Of a stretch of DNA of 64,000 bases, positions 48,955 to 58,444 are shown piece by piece. Source of the DNA: Microbacterium sp. BK668 (GTDB taxonomy: Bacteria > Actinomycetota > Actinomycetes > Actinomycetales > Microbacteriaceae); the NCBI RefSeq assembly GCF_004362195.1, contig NZ_SNWG01000001.1, positions 2,728,001 through 2,792,000 on the forward strand. Reading direction: 5' to 3'. Both the position numbers and the translations under genes were made by a program. The notes beneath the pieces were generated by a model. That model searched no databases, had not been told where the DNA came from, and saw nothing but the letters and a program-made list of their open reading frames with translations. How positions within the stretch are numbered: the first letter of the stretch is position 1; each line of letters opens with the position of its first letter.

Positions 48955-51900
48955 ATGGCCTCGAGCCCCCGTCACAACGCAGCCCCGTCGGGACGCACCG
49001 GGTTCCCTGAGAAGCAGGGCATGTACAACCCTGCTTTCGAGAAGGACGCGTGCGGTCTCGCGATGGTCGCGACGCTGCGCGGCGAGCCCGGACACGACAT
49101 CATCGCGCTCGCCCTGACGGCCCTGCGCAACCTCGAGCACCGCGGCGCGATCGGATCGGATGCGGGAACCGGCGACGGGGCCGGCATCCTGACCCAGATG
49201 CCCGACGCGTTCCTGCGCGCCGTCGTCGATTTCGAGCTGCCCCCTGTCGGGGAGTACGCGGCGGGCATGGTGTTCCTGCCGCTGGAAGCCGAGGCGCGCG
49301 CCGCGCAGAAGGTCGGGATCGAGAAGCTCGCCGCGAGCGAGGCGCTCACCGTGCTCGGCTGGCGGGAGGTGCCGATCGACGACACCTACCTCGGCAAGCT
49401 CGCCTTCGCCGCGCGACCCGCCTTCGAGCAGCTGTTCGTATCGCGCCCCGCGGTCGGCGAGGACCCCGCGCTGTCGGGGATCGCGCTCGACCGCCGCGTC
49501 TACCGGCTGCGCAAGCGGGCCCGCACCGAGCTCGACGCCTACTTCGTGTCGCTCTCGAGCCGCACGCTCGGCTACAAGGGCATGGTCACGACGCTCCAGC
49601 TCGAGCCGTTCTACCCCGACCTCTCCGACGAGCGGTTCATGTCGGAGCTCGCCGTCGTGCACTCGCGCTACTCGACCAACACCTTCCCGTCGTGGCCCCT
49701 CGCGCAGCCGCTGCGGATGCTGGCGCACAACGGCGAGATCAACACGGTCAACGGCAACCGCAACTGGATGCGAGCGCGCCAGTCGCAGCTCGAGTCGGAG
49801 CTGCTCGGCGACATCGACCCGCTGCTGCCGATCTGCACGACGGGGGCGAGCGACTCGGCGTCGTTCGACGAGGTGCTGGAGCTCCTGACCCTCACCGGGC
49901 GGAGCCTTCCGCACGCCATCATGATGATGGTCCCCGAGGCGTACGAGAAGCAGCTCGACATCGACCCGAAGCTCCGCGCGTTCTACGAGTACCACTCGAT
50001 GCAGATGGAGCCGTGGGACGGTCCGGCCGCGCTCATCTTCACCGACGGTACCCTGGTCGGCGCGACGCTGGACCGCAACGGCCTGCGCCCCGGCCGCTGG
50101 ACCGAGACGACCGACGGCCTCATCGTCATCGGCAGCGAGACCGGCGTGCTCGACTTCGAGCCCGAGCGCATCAAGCGCCGGGGCCGCCTGCGCCCGGGCC
50201 GCATGTTCCTCGTCGACACCGCGCAGCAGCGCATCATCGAGGACGATGAGATCAAGCGGAGTCTCGCCGAGCTCGAGCCGTGGCAGGAGTGGCTCGACAA
50301 CGGGCGCGTGCGCCTGGCCGAACTCCCCGAGCGCGAGCACATCGTGCACCCGATCGCCTCGATCACGCGCCGTCAGCGCACGTTCGGCTACACCGAGGAG
50401 GAGGTGCGCATCCTCCTGACCCCGATGGGACAGACGGGCGCCGAGCCCCTCGGCGCCATGGGGAGCGACACCCCCGTGGCCGTGCTGAGCGACCGCCCGC
50501 GCCTGCTGTTCGACTACTTCACCCAGCAGTTCGCGCAGGTGACCAACCCGCCGCTCGACTCGATCCGCGAGGAGGTCGTGACCTCGCTCTCGCTCGGCCT
50601 CGGCCCGGAGCGCAACCTCCTCTCATGGGGACCGGACCACACGCGCGTCGTGACGCTCGACTTCCCCGTCATCGACAACGACGAGCTGGCGAAGATCCAG
50701 CACATCGACACGGCCCTGCCCGGGCGCACGTCCGTCACCATCCGCGGGCTCTACCGCGTGGAGGCAGGCCACAAGGGCATGCAGAAGCGCCTCGCGCAGA
50801 TGTGCCAGGAGGTCGACCAGGCGATCGAGGACGGCGCGGAGTTCATCGTCCTGAGCGACCGCGACTCGAACAAGGACCTCGCCCCGATCCCCTCCCTGCT
50901 CATGCTCGCCGCGGTGCATCACCACCTGATCCGCAACCAGACGCGCATGAAGTGCGGCCTCGTGGTCGAGGCGGGCGACGTGCGCGAAGTGCACCACGTC
51001 GCGACGCTCATCGGGTACGGGGCATCCGCCGTCAACCCGTATCTCGCCATGGAGACCGTCGAGTACCTGGTGCGAGCGGGATACATCACAGGCATCTCCC
51101 CCGAGAAGGCGGTCAAGAATCTCATCAAGGCGCTCGGTAAGGGCGTCCTGAAGATCATGTCCAAGATGGGCATCTCGACCGTGTCGTCGTACGCCGGCGC
51201 GCAGGTCTTCGAGGCGATCGGGCTCTCTCAGGAGTTCGTCGAGAGGTACTTCACCGGCACGGAGACCAAGCTCGGGGGAGTGGGGCTCGACGTCATCGCC
51301 AGCGAGAACGCCGCCCGCCACGCCTACGCGTACCCCGAGGACGCGGCGGTGCGGGCGCACGAGCGCCTCTGGACGGGGGGCGAATACCAGTGGCGCCGCG
51401 ACGGGTCGCCGCACCTGTTCAACCCCGAGACGGTCTTCCGGCTGCAGCACTCCACACGCACGCGGCGCTACGACATCTTCCGCGAGTACACCAAGCTCGT
51501 CGACGATCAGGCGAGTGAGCTGAAGACCCTCCGCGGGCTGTTCAAGCTCCGCACGGGCGTGCGCCCGGCCGTTCCCGTCGACGAGGTCGAGCCGGTCTCG
51601 GCCATCGTCAAGCGCTTCTCCACCGGCGCGATGAGCTACGGCTCCATCTCGAAGGAGGCGCACGAGACGCTCGCGATCGCGATGAACCGGATCGGCGCCA
51701 AGTCGAACACGGGCGAGGGCGGCGAGGACGTCGACCGTCTGCTGGATCCGGAGCGCCGGAGCGCGATCAAGCAGGTCGCGTCGGGTCGCTTCGGCGTCAC
51801 GAGCCTCTACCTGACCGAGGCCGACGACATCCAGATCAAGCTCGCACAGGGAGCCAAGCCCGGCGAGGGCGGCCAGCTGCCGCCGGCGAAGGTGTACCCG

Positions 51901-53541
51901 TGGGTCGCCCGCACGCGGCACGCGACGGCAGGAGTAGGTCTCATCTCCCCGCCGCCGCACCACGACATCTACTCGATCGAGGACCTCAAGCAGCTCATCT
52001 TCGATCTGAAGCGCGCCAACCCCCGTGCCCGCGTCCACGTCAAGCTCGTGAGCCAGTCCGGCATCGGCGCGGTCGCCGCCGGCACCGCCAAGGCCCTCGC
52101 GGACGTCATCCTCGTCTCGGGGCACGACGGCGGCACGGGCGCGAGCCCGCTCAACTCGCTCAAGCATGCCGGCACACCGTGGGAGCTGGGTCTGGCCGAG
52201 ACGCAGCAGACCCTCATGCTCAACGGCATGCGCGACCGCGTCGTGGTGCAGGTCGACGGGCAGCTGAAGACCGGGCGCGACGTCGTGATCGGCGCTCTGC
52301 TGGGCGCCGAGGAGTTCGGGTTCGCCACGGCGCCGCTCGTCGTCGAGGGCTGCGTCATGATGCGCGTCTGCCACCTCGACACGTGCCCCGTCGGCGTCGC
52401 GACGCAGAACCCCGTGCTGCGGGCGCGGTTCAACGGCAAGCCGGAGTTCGTGGTCAACTTCATGGAGTTCATCGCTCAGGAGGTGCGGGAGTACCTCGCG
52501 GAGCTGGGCTTCCGCTCGCTCGACGAGGCGATCGGCCACACCGAGCTCCTCGACATCAACGGCGCCGTCGACCACTGGAAGGCCAGCGGACTCGACCTGG
52601 CGCCCGTCCTCCAGGGCCCCGCGTTCGCGGACGACGAGCCGCGTCGCAATCGCCGGGGCCAGGAGCACGAGCTCGACGCGCACTTCGACATGCAGCTCCT
52701 CGAGCGCGCGCAGGACGTCGTCGCGCACGGAGGCGAGATCGCGATGGAGCTGCCGATCCGCAACACGGAGCGGGCCGTCGGCACGATGCTCGGCCACCAC
52801 GTCACGCGCGCGCACGGCCAGAACGGGCTTCCGAGCGGGTCGATCGTGGTCGACCTGAAGGGCTCCGCCGGGCAGTCGTTCGGCGCGTTCATGCCGTCCG
52901 GGATCACGCTGCGCCTCGAGGGCGACTCGAACGACTACGTGGGCAAGGGCCTCTCGGGCGGGCAGATCGTCATCCGCCCCCCGCAGGGCGCGAGCTTCGA
53001 GGCGTCCGAGAACGTCATCGCGGGCAACGTCATCGGCTACGGCGCGACCCAGGGGACGATGTTCCTGAGCGGCGTCGTGGGCGAGCGCTTCTTCGTGCGC
53101 AACTCTGGCGCGACCGCCGTCGTGGAGGGCGTCGGCGACCACGCGCTGGAGTACATGACGGGCGGGCTCGCCGTCATCCTCGGCAAGACCGGCCGGAACC
53201 TCGGTGCCGGCATGTCCGGCGGCACGGCGTACGTGTACAAGCTCGACGAGGCGCTCGTGAACCGCGAGGCGCTCGCGGCGGGCGAGCTGGTGCTCGGCGA
53301 GCTGGGATCGGGGGATGCCGAGATCCTCCGCGACCTGCTGACGCAGCACGTCGCCGAGACGGGCTCGACGCTCGCGGCATCCCTACTGGAAGACTTCGAC
53401 ACGGTGCTGGACGACTTCGTGCGTGTGCTGCCGCGGGACTACGCCGCGGTGCTGCAGACGCGCCAGGAGGCGGTCGCGCAGGGGCTCGACCCCGACGGCG
53501 ACGTCGTCTGGAACCGCATCCTGGAGGTGACGGGTGGCTGA
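48955..53541 (+). CDS. gltB: Glutamate synthase (NADPH) large subunit
   Basis: GltB converts glutamine and 2-oxoglutarate to two glutamates. From ATG 48955 (GAGGA 8 nt upstream) it has 1528 residues. The class II glutaminase nucleophile is Cys33 ([11 protein letters not shown]), so a 32-residue propeptide must be removed. The FMN/synthase domain follows ([29 protein letters not shown]), then the iron-sulphur cysteines in CHLDTCPVG and the C-terminal beta-helix with repeated GG-x-I/V-x-I pattern. GTG 48940 would add five residues and is less likely. It overlaps gltD by 8 nt. Confidence 0.96.
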   Translation: MASSPRHNAAPSGRTGFPEKQGMYNPAFEKDACGLAMVATLRGEPGHDIIALALTALRNLEHRGAIGSDAGTGDGAGILTQMPDAFLRAVVDFELPPVGEYAAGMVFLPLEAEARAAQKVGIEKLAASEALTVLGWREVPIDDTYLGKLAFAARPAFEQLFVSRPAVGEDPALSGIALDRRVYRLRKRARTELDAYFVSLSSRTLGYKGMVTTLQLEPFYPDLSDERFMSELAVVHSRYSTNTFPSWPLAQPLRMLAHNGEINTVNGNRNWMRARQSQLESELLGDIDPLLPICTTGASDSASFDEVLELLTLTGRSLPHAIMMMVPEAYEKQLDIDPKLRAFYEYHSMQMEPWDGPAALIFTDGTLVGATLDRNGLRPGRWTETTDGLIVIGSETGVLDFEPERIKRRGRLRPGRMFLVDTAQQRIIEDDEIKRSLAELEPWQEWLDNGRVRLAELPEREHIVHPIASITRRQRTFGYTEEEVRILLTPMGQTGAEPLGAMGSDTPVAVLSDRPRLLFDYFTQQFAQVTNPPLDSIREEVVTSLSLGLGPERNLLSWGPDHTRVVTLDFPVIDNDELAKIQHIDTALPGRTSVTIRGLYRVEAGHKGMQKRLAQMCQEVDQAIEDGAEFIVLSDRDSNKDLAPIPSLLMLAAVHHHLIRNQTRMKCGLVVEAGDVREVHHVATLIGYGASAVNPYLAMETVEYLVRAGYITGISPEKAVKNLIKALGKGVLKIMSKMGISTVSSYAGAQVFEAIGLSQEFVERYFTGTETKLGGVGLDVIASENAARHAYAYPEDAAVRAHERLWTGGEYQWRRDGSPHLFNPETVFRLQHSTRTRRYDIFREYTKLVDDQASELKTLRGLFKLRTGVRPAVPVDEVEPVSAIVKRFSTGAMSYGSISKEAHETLAIAMNRIGAKSNTGEGGEDVDRLLDPERRSAIKQVASGRFGVTSLYLTEADDIQIKLAQGAKPGEGGQLPPAKVYPWVARTRHATAGVGLISPPPHHDIYSIEDLKQLIFDLKRANPRARVHVKLVSQSGIGAVAAGTAKALADVILVSGHDGGTGASPLNSLKHAGTPWELGLAETQQTLMLNGMRDRVVVQVDGQLKTGRDVVIGALLGAEEFGFATAPLVVEGCVMMRVCHLDTCPVGVATQNPVLRARFNGKPEFVVNFMEFIAQEVREYLAELGFRSLDEAIGHTELLDINGAVDHWKASGLDLAPVLQGPAFADDEPRRNRRGQEHELDAHFDMQLLERAQDVVAHGGEIAMELPIRNTERAVGTMLGHHVTRAHGQNGLPSGSIVVDLKGSAGQSFGAFMPSGITLRLEGDSNDYVGKGLSGGQIVIRPPQGASFEASENVIAGNVIGYGATQGTMFLSGVVGERFFVRNSGATAVVEGVGDHALEYMTGGLAVILGKTGRNLGAGMSGGTAYVYKLDEALVNREALAAGELVLGELGSGDAEILRDLLTQHVAETGSTLAASLLEDFDTVLDDFVRVLPRDYAAVLQTRQEAVAQGLDPDGDVVWNRILEVTGG

Positions 53542-55003
53542 CCCGAAAGGCTTTCTGAAGGTCACCGAGCGCGAGCTTCCGCCTCGCCGCCCGGTGCCCG
53601 TGCGCATCATGGACTGGAAAGAGGTGTACGAGCCGGGCGACTCGGCGGTCCTGCGCCGGCAGGCTGGGCGCTGCATGGACTGCGGCGTGCCGTTCTGTCA
53701 CAAGGGCTGCCCGCTCGGCAACCTCATCCCGGAGTGGAACGACCTCATGTGGCGCGGCGAGGGCCGGGCCGCGATCGAGCGCCTGCACGCCACGAACAAC
53801 TTCCCCGAGTTCACGGGCCGGCTGTGCCCGGCGCCGTGCGAGAGCGCGTGCGTCCTGGGGATCAACCAGCCCGCCGTCACGATCAAGCAGATCGAGGTCT
53901 CGATCATCGACGAGGCGTTCGGCAACGGCTGGGTCGAGCCCGAGCCCCCGGGCCGCCTCACCGGCAAGACGGTGGCGGTCGTGGGGTCGGGCCCCGCCGG
54001 GCTCGCCGCCGCGCAGCAGCTGACCCGCGCCGGTCACACGGTCGCGGTGTTCGAGCGTGACGACCGCATCGGCGGACTCCTGCGCTACGGCATCCCGGAC
54101 TTCAAGATGGAGAAGAAGCACCTCGAGATGCGCCTGCGTCAGATGCGCGACGAGGGCACGCGCTTCCGCGCGGGCGTCGAGGTCGGCAGGGACATCTCGT
54201 GGAGCGACCTCCGTGCCCGCTACGATGCGGTCGTGGTCGCGACGGGTGCTCCGGTGCCGCGCGACCTCCCGATCCCGGGCCGCGATCTCGCGGGCGTCCA
54301 CTTCGCGATGGAGTACCTCGTCGAGTCCAACCGCGCGACCGCCGGCGACTCCGTGCCGAACCAGATCACGGCCGAAGGCAAGCACGTCGTCGTCATCGGC
54401 GGCGGCGACACCGGCGCGGACTGCATCGGGACGGCCCACCGTCAGGGGGCCTTGAGCGTGACCAACCTCGCGATCGGCAAGCGTCCCCCGGGCGAGCGTC
54501 CCGAGCACCAGCCGTGGCCCATGACCCCGACGGTCTTCGAGGTGCAGTCGGCCCACGAGGAGGGCGGCGAGCGGTCGTACCTGGCCTCGACGGTCGAGTT
54601 CGTCTCGAACGACGCCGGCGAGGTCCGGGCCATCCGGGTGGCCGAGACGGAGTACACCGCCGACGGCCGCCGCGTGCCCAGGAGCGGCACCGAGCGCGAC
54701 ATCCCCGCCGACCTCGTGCTCATCGCGATGGGCTTCACCGGTCCCGAGCGCACCCTCGTCGAGGAGCAGCTGGGCACGCGATTCACCGGTCGCGGCAACT
54801 TCGAGCGCGAGCACGACTTCCACTCCACGACCCCCGGCGTCTTCGTCGCGGGCGACGCGGGACGCGGTCAGTCGCTCATCGTGTGGGCGATCGCGGAGGG
54901 CCGCGCCGCGGCCGCTTCGGTCGACGCCTACCTGATGGGCGACACGGCGCTCCCGGCCCCCGTCCGCGCCGACGATGTCGCGATCGGCCTCCAGCCCGCG
55001 TAG
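53534..55003 (+). CDS. gltD: Glutamate synthase (NADPH) small subunit
   Basis: GltD passes electrons from NADPH through FAD and iron-sulphur clusters to GltB. The 489-residue protein has N-terminal cluster cysteines ([16 protein letters not shown] and CPAPCESAC), an FAD-binding [13 protein letters not shown] at about residue 153 and an NADPH-binding [12 protein letters not shown] 53534 overlaps gltB by 8 nt, ensuring matched synthesis. The TAG stop is the beginning of the pyk -10 box. Confidence 0.95.
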   Translation: MADPKGFLKVTERELPPRRPVPVRIMDWKEVYEPGDSAVLRRQAGRCMDCGVPFCHKGCPLGNLIPEWNDLMWRGEGRAAIERLHATNNFPEFTGRLCPAPCESACVLGINQPAVTIKQIEVSIIDEAFGNGWVEPEPPGRLTGKTVAVVGSGPAGLAAAQQLTRAGHTVAVFERDDRIGGLLRYGIPDFKMEKKHLEMRLRQMRDEGTRFRAGVEVGRDISWSDLRARYDAVVVATGAPVPRDLPIPGRDLAGVHFAMEYLVESNRATAGDSVPNQITAEGKHVVVIGGGDTGADCIGTAHRQGALSVTNLAIGKRPPGERPEHQPWPMTPTVFEVQSAHEEGGERSYLASTVEFVSNDAGEVRAIRVAETEYTADGRRVPRSGTERDIPADLVLIAMGFTGPERTLVEEQLGTRFTGRGNFEREHDFHSTTPGVFVAGDAGRGQSLIVWAIAEGRAAAASVDAYLMGDTALPAPVRADDVAIGLQPA

Positions 55004-55006
55004 GCT
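55001..55006 (+). promoter_or_regulatory. -10 box TAGGCT for pyk, containing the gltD stop codon
   Basis: TAGGCT begins with the gltD TAG stop and lies 59 nt upstream of pyk ATG 55066. Confidence 0.5.
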
Positions 55007-55065
55007 GACCGAGGTCTTTTCGACCCTTTCCCGACAAATCCCCTCCCACTACGGAGCACATACGG

Positions 55066-56508
55066 ATGAGACGCGCCAAGATCGTCGCAACCCTCGGCCC
55101 CGCAACGTCGACGTACGAGATGGTCCGCGCGATCATCGAGGCGGGCGTCGACGTCGCCCGGTTCAACCTCAGTCACGGCGACTACTCCGTGCACGAGAAC
55201 AACTTCGCCAACGTGCGCAAGGCCGCTGAGGACGCGCAGCGTCCGGTCGCGATCCTCGTCGATCTGCAGGGTCCCAAGATCCGCCTCGGCAAGTTCGAGG
55301 ACGGTCCGCACGAGCTGGCGGTCGGCGACATCTTCAAGATCACGACGGAGGACATCCTCGGCACGAAGGAGATCGTCTCCACGACCTTCAAGGGCCTGCC
55401 CGCCGACGTCAAGCCCGGCGACTTCCTCCTGATCGACGACGGCAAGGTGCGGGTCGAGGTCGTCGAGACCGACGGCACGGTCGTCACCACGAAGGTCGTC
55501 GTGGCGGGGCCGGTGTCGAACAACAAGGGCATCAACCTGCCCGGCGTCGCGGTCAACGTCCCTGCCCTCTCCGAGAAGGACGAGGCGGACCTGCGCTGGG
55601 GGCTGCGCATCGGCGCCGACCTCATCGCGCTGTCGTTCGTGCGCGACGCCAAGGACGTCCAGCGCGTGCACGTCATCATGGCCGAGGAGGGACGACACGT
55701 CCCCGTCATCGCCAAGATCGAGAAGCCCCAGGCCGTGGACAACCTCGAGGAGATCATCGACGCGTTCGACGGCATCATGGTCGCTCGCGGCGACCTCGGC
55801 GTCGAGCTGCCCCTCGAGGCCGTCCCGATCGTGCAGAAGCGCGCCGTCGAGCTGTGCCGCCGCATGGCGAAGCCGGTCATCGTGGCGACGCAGATGCTGG
55901 AGTCGATGATCGACAACCCGGTGCCCACGCGCGCCGAGACGAGCGACGTCGCCAACGCCGTCCTCGACGGCGCAGACGCCGTGATGCTCTCGGGCGAGAC
56001 GAGCGTCGGCAAGTACCCCGTCGTGGTGGTCGAGACCATGGCCCGCATCGTCCAGTCGACCGAGGAGCACGGCCTCGAGCGCATCCTGCCGCTCACCGCG
56101 AAGCCGCGCACGCAGGGCGGGGCCATCACCCTCGCCGCGGTCGAGGTGGCCGACTTCGTCGACGCGAAGTACCTCTGCCTCTTCACCGAGTCGGGCGACA
56201 CCGCTCGCCGCATGTCGCGCATCCGATCGAAGATCCCCATGATCGCGTTCACCCCCGAGCCGGCCATCCGCCGGCGGATGGCGGTCACGTGGGGCGTGCA
56301 GTCGACCCTCGTCGAGCACGTCCCGCACACCGACCGCATGTTCATCCAGGTCGACGACCACCTGCTGTCCAACGATCTCGCGAAGGTCGGCGACAAGGTC
56401 GTCGTGATCTCGGGATCGCCTCCCGGAATCGTCGGCTCCACCAACGACATCCGCGTCCACAAGGTGGGCGACGCTGTGCACGGCGCCGCGCCGATCTACC
56501 GCCAGTAG
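55066..56508 (+). CDS. pyk: Pyruvate kinase
   Basis: Pyk makes pyruvate and ATP from PEP and ADP. The 480-residue protein has MRRAKIVATLGPATSTYEMVRAIIEAG, the substrate/metal region VARFNLSHGDY, ILVDLQGPKIRLG, the catalytic signature IAKIEKPQAVDNLEEI with MVARGDLGVELPLE, and the C-terminal allosteric domain. No strong ribosome binding site precedes the ATG. A long hairpin follows its stop. Confidence 0.96.
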   Translation: MRRAKIVATLGPATSTYEMVRAIIEAGVDVARFNLSHGDYSVHENNFANVRKAAEDAQRPVAILVDLQGPKIRLGKFEDGPHELAVGDIFKITTEDILGTKEIVSTTFKGLPADVKPGDFLLIDDGKVRVEVVETDGTVVTTKVVVAGPVSNNKGINLPGVAVNVPALSEKDEADLRWGLRIGADLIALSFVRDAKDVQRVHVIMAEEGRHVPVIAKIEKPQAVDNLEEIIDAFDGIMVARGDLGVELPLEAVPIVQKRAVELCRRMAKPVIVATQMLESMIDNPVPTRAETSDVANAVLDGADAVMLSGETSVGKYPVVVVETMARIVQSTEEHGLERILPLTAKPRTQGGAITLAAVEVADFVDAKYLCLFTESGDTARRMSRIRSKIPMIAFTPEPAIRRRMAVTWGVQSTLVEHVPHTDRMFIQVDDHLLSNDLAKVGDKVVVISGSPPGIVGSTNDIRVHKVGDAVHGAAPIYRQ

Positions 56509-56542
56509 ACACGCTCACCCGCCGCGGGCGAATCCCGCGTAC

Positions 56543-56578
56543 CGGATGGCCCTCGCTCGCTAGAGTGAGGGCCATCCG
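56543..56578 (+). terminator. Long hairpin after pyk, overlapping the next promoter
   Basis: A perfect 12-bp inverted repeat CGGATGGCCCTC/GAGGGCCATCCG (56543-56554/56567-56578) extends inward to a 16-bp stem with one G-T pair and loop GCTA. No T-run follows. The -10 box of the next gene lies in its centre and right half. Confidence 0.6.
56561..56566 (+). promoter_or_regulatory. -10 box TAGAGT inside the pyk hairpin
   Basis: TAGAGT overlaps the loop and inner right arm of the hairpin at 56543-56578 and is 51 nt upstream of GTG 56618. Confidence 0.45.
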
Positions 56579-56617
56579 ACGTCGTGCGCGGATCGTCGTC
56601 ATCGAAAGGAACAGACC

Positions 56618-56992
56618 GTGTTCTTCTGGTGGATTCTCTGGATCTTCTACTTCGCCGCCTACCTGTACGTCATCATCTTCGTGATCCGCGATCTGTTCCG
56701 CGACGACAAGGCGAACGGCTGGATCAAGGCCCTGTGGATCATCCTGCTCGTCTTCGTGCCGTTCCTGACGGGGCTCATCTACGTCATCGTCAACGGCAAG
56801 GGGATCGCCGAGCGCGAGTACGAAGCCCGCCGCACGGCGCCCGAGAACGACTCCTACATCCCGCAGGCCTCGTCGAGCCCCTCGGAGGACATCGCCCGCG
56901 CGAAGGCCCTTCTCGACGCCGGCAGCATCTCGCAGGGCGAGTTCGACGCTCTCAAGAGCAAGGCACTCGGAAACCAGTACTTCGGCGCATAG
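56618..56992 (+). CDS. PLDc_N-like membrane protein with SHOCT domain
   Basis: The 124-residue protein starts at GTG 56618 with GAAAGGA 7 nt upstream. Two hydrophobic spans (FFWWILWIFYFAAYLYVIIFVI and ALWIILLVFVPFLTGLIYVIV) flank a short polar loop, as in the PLDc_N (phospholipase D N-terminal-like) family. The C-terminal 30 residues (EDIARAKALLDAGSISQGEFDALKSKAL) match the SHOCT module, thought to mediate oligomerisation. Function is unknown. A bidirectional terminator separates it from the convergent tRNA gene. Confidence 0.85.
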   Translation: MFFWWILWIFYFAAYLYVIIFVIRDLFRDDKANGWIKALWIILLVFVPFLTGLIYVIVNGKGIAEREYEARRTAPENDSYIPQASSSPSEDIARAKALLDAGSISQGEFDALKSKALGNQYFGA

Positions 56993-57005
56993 CGCACGGT
57001 ATGAC

Positions 57006-57039
57006 AAGAGCGGATGCCTCCACCGAGGCATCCGCTCTT
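57006..57039 (+). terminator. Bidirectional terminator between the SHOCT gene and tRNA-Leu
   Basis: A perfect 15-bp stem AAGAGCGGATGCCTC / GAGGCATCCGCTCTT (57006-57020/57025-57039) with loop CACC. Pyrimidine-rich ends on both sides suit termination in both directions. The stem contains an inverted pair of the recurrent GGATGCC motif. Confidence 0.8.
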
Positions 57040-57046
57040 CTTCGCG

Positions 57047-57129
57047 TGCCGGTGGTGGGAGTCGAACCCACACGCCCTCGCGGGCAACCGAGTTTGAGTC
57101 GGTCGCGTCTGCCATTCCGCCACACCGGC
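57047..57129 (-). tRNA. tRNA-Leu (anticodon CAA)
   Basis: An 83-nt class II tRNA on the minus strand. Acceptor arms GCCGGTG/CACCGGC pair fully with discriminator A. The anticodon stem ACCGA/TCGGT encloses CTCAAAC, anticodon CAA, reading UUG. A long variable arm (GCCC-GCGA-GGGC) and the T-arm GTGGG-TTCGACT-CCCAC are present. The 3' CCA is not encoded. Confidence 0.95.
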
Positions 57130-57142
57130 GGGCACGCGATTG

Positions 57143-57148
57143 ACCATA
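57143..57148 (-). promoter_or_regulatory. -10 box TATGGT for tRNA-Leu
   Basis: On the minus strand TATGGT lies 13 nt upstream of the mature tRNA 5' end. It is back to back with the pdtaR -10 box, 3 bp away. Confidence 0.45.
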
Positions 57149-57151
57149 CCG

Positions 57152-57157
57152 TAGGAT
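57152..57157 (+). promoter_or_regulatory. -10 box TAGGAT for pdtaR (leaderless)
   Basis: TAGGAT, then TCAAGG, then GTG 57164. The AAGG is too close to act as a normal ribosome binding site, so the mRNA is probably leaderless. Confidence 0.55.
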
Positions 57158-57163
57158 TCAAGG

Positions 57164-57778
57164 GTGACTGAGCAAGATCAGGCCGCCTCGGCCACGGCCC
57201 CCCGTCGCGTCGTCGTCGCGGAGGACGAATCGCTGATCCGCCTCGACATCGTCGAGATCCTCCGTGACAACGGGTTCGACGTCGTGGGCGAGGCCGGCGA
57301 CGGCGAGACCGCGGTGGCGCTGGCCACCGAGCTGCGTCCGGACCTCGTCATCATGGACGTCAAGATGCCGCAGCTAGACGGCATCAGCGCCGCCGAGAAG
57401 CTCAGCAAGAACCACATCGCCCCGGTCGTGCTGCTGACGGCCTTCAGTCAGAAGGAGCTCGTCGAGCGCGCGAGCGAGGCGGGCGCACTCGCCTACGTCG
57501 TGAAGCCCTTCACGCCGAACGACCTGCTGCCGGCGATCGAGATCGCGCTGGCCCGCTACGACCAGATCATCACGCTCGAGGCCGAGGTCGCCGACATGGT
57601 CGAGCGCTTCGAGACGCGCAAGCTCGTCGACCGCGCCAAGGGGCTGCTCAACGAGAAGATGGGCCTGTCCGAGCCGGAGGCCTTCCGCTGGATCCAGAAG
57701 GCCTCGATGGACCGCCGGCTCACGATGCAGGACGTCGCCAAGGCGATCATCGAGCAGCTCGCTCCCAAGAAGGGCTGA
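57164..57778 (+). CDS. pdtaR: ANTAR-domain response regulator (PdtaR-like)
   Basis: The 204-residue protein has a receiver domain (acidic pair in VVVAEDES, phospho-acceptor D65 in LVIMDVKMP, conserved Thr in LLTAF, Lys in VVKPF), a coiled linker, and a C-terminal ANTAR RNA-binding domain (LVDRAKGLLNEKMGLSEPEAFRWIQKASMDRRLTMQDVA). This is the layout of M. tuberculosis PdtaR (Rv1626), which prevents transcription termination by binding paired RNA hairpins. The partner histidine kinase PdtaS is not adjacent, as in mycobacteria. It precedes polA in the same relative order. Confidence 0.93.
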   Translation: MTEQDQAASATAPRRVVVAEDESLIRLDIVEILRDNGFDVVGEAGDGETAVALATELRPDLVIMDVKMPQLDGISAAEKLSKNHIAPVVLLTAFSQKELVERASEAGALAYVVKPFTPNDLLPAIEIALARYDQIITLEAEVADMVERFETRKLVDRAKGLLNEKMGLSEPEAFRWIQKASMDRRLTMQDVAKAIIEQLAPKKG

Positions 57779-57794
57779 CGCCCTCAACGCCTTC

Positions 57795-57834
57795 CGGATG
57801 CCGCGGCCGAGGGGCGCGGCATCCGTTCGTCGTT
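57795..57834 (+). terminator. Terminator of pdtaR
   Basis: CGGATGCCGC (57795-57804) pairs with GCGGCATCCG (57816-57825) around an 11-nt loop, followed by TTCGTCGTTT. Both arms carry the GGATGCC/GGCATCC heptamer. Confidence 0.75.
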
Positions 57835-57850
57835 TAAACGACCCCGGCGC

Positions 57851-57921
57851 CGGTCGGAGAATGCGGCCGCCGTCGGACGATTCTGCGTGGATCCTCCGAC
57901 GCGAGCCGAATTCTCCGACCG
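57851..57921. repeat. Nested palindromic intergenic element
   Basis: Outer arms CGGTCGGAGAAT (57851-57862) and ATTCTCCGACCG (57910-57921) are perfect inverted repeats of 12 bp. Inside lie CGTCGGA (57871-57877) and TCCGACG (57895-57901). Thus four copies of a GTCGGANNATTC-like unit stand in alternating orientation. The element begins 4 nt beyond the minus-strand thioesterase stop. It looks like a REP/BIME-type element or an elaborate terminator. Confidence 0.55.
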
Positions 57922-57925
57922 AGAG

Positions 57926-58351
57926 TCAGGCGACGTCCTTGATCAGGTTCGTGATGCGGATCGTCGAGCAGCGTCGACCCTGATCGTCGGTCACGACGAT
58001 CTCGTGCACCGTCATGCTGCGGCCGATGTGCAGAGGAGTGCACGTGCCGGTCACGTGCCCCGACGTCGCCGAGCGGGTGTGCGTCGCATTGATGTCGATG
58101 CCGACCGCCAACCGCCCGGGGCCGGCGTGGAGATTCGCGTGCATCGAGCCGAGCGACTCGCCGAGCACGACGTAGGCTCCGCCGTGGAAGAGCCCGACCG
58201 GCTGCGTGTTCCCCTCGACCGGCATCGTGGCCACGGCGCGCTCGGCCGTGAACTCGACCCACGCGAAGCCCATCTTCTCGGCCAGCGCGCCGACCCCTCT
58301 GGCGCGAGCCCAGTCGAGCCGATCCTCGGGCGCGGGGGAGTCCACCGACAT
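57926..58351 (-). CDS. Hotdog-fold thioesterase (PaaI-like)
   Basis: Start ATG 58351 (MSVDSPAPEDRLDWARARG) has GAGGAG 5 nt upstream and gives 141 residues; the frame open to 58621 runs antisense through polA and is not used. The core contains NTQPVGLFHGGAYVVLGESLGSMHA, the hotdog catalytic helix with HGG, and INATHTRSATSGHVTGTCTPLHIGR, typical of acyl-CoA thioesterases of the PaaI type. Such enzymes release CoA from aromatic or other acyl-CoAs; substrate unknown. It is divergent from polA and convergent with pdtaR. Confidence 0.9.
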   Translation of the reverse strand: MSVDSPAPEDRLDWARARGVGALAEKMGFAWVEFTAERAVATMPVEGNTQPVGLFHGGAYVVLGESLGSMHANLHAGPGRLAVGIDINATHTRSATSGHVTGTCTPLHIGRSMTVHEIVVTDDQGRRCSTIRITNLIKDVA

Positions 58352-58432
58352 CGTTCTCCTCGTGCTGCGGGCGCCACTCACGCCGACGAGCGCAGGCGTC
58401 CCGGGGGCGACAGGGGTGTCCGGTGCCCTGAC

Positions 58433-58438
58433 TAGGCT
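58433..58438 (+). promoter_or_regulatory. -10 box TAGGCT for polA (leaderless)
   Basis: TAGGCT, then 6 nt, then the polA GTG at 58445. Confidence 0.55.
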
Positions 58439-58444
58439 TGCAGG

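Noticed and set aside
57140..57145. TTGACC as a -35 box for pdtaR
   Set aside because: Only 6 bp separate it from the TAGGAT -10 box, far too short.
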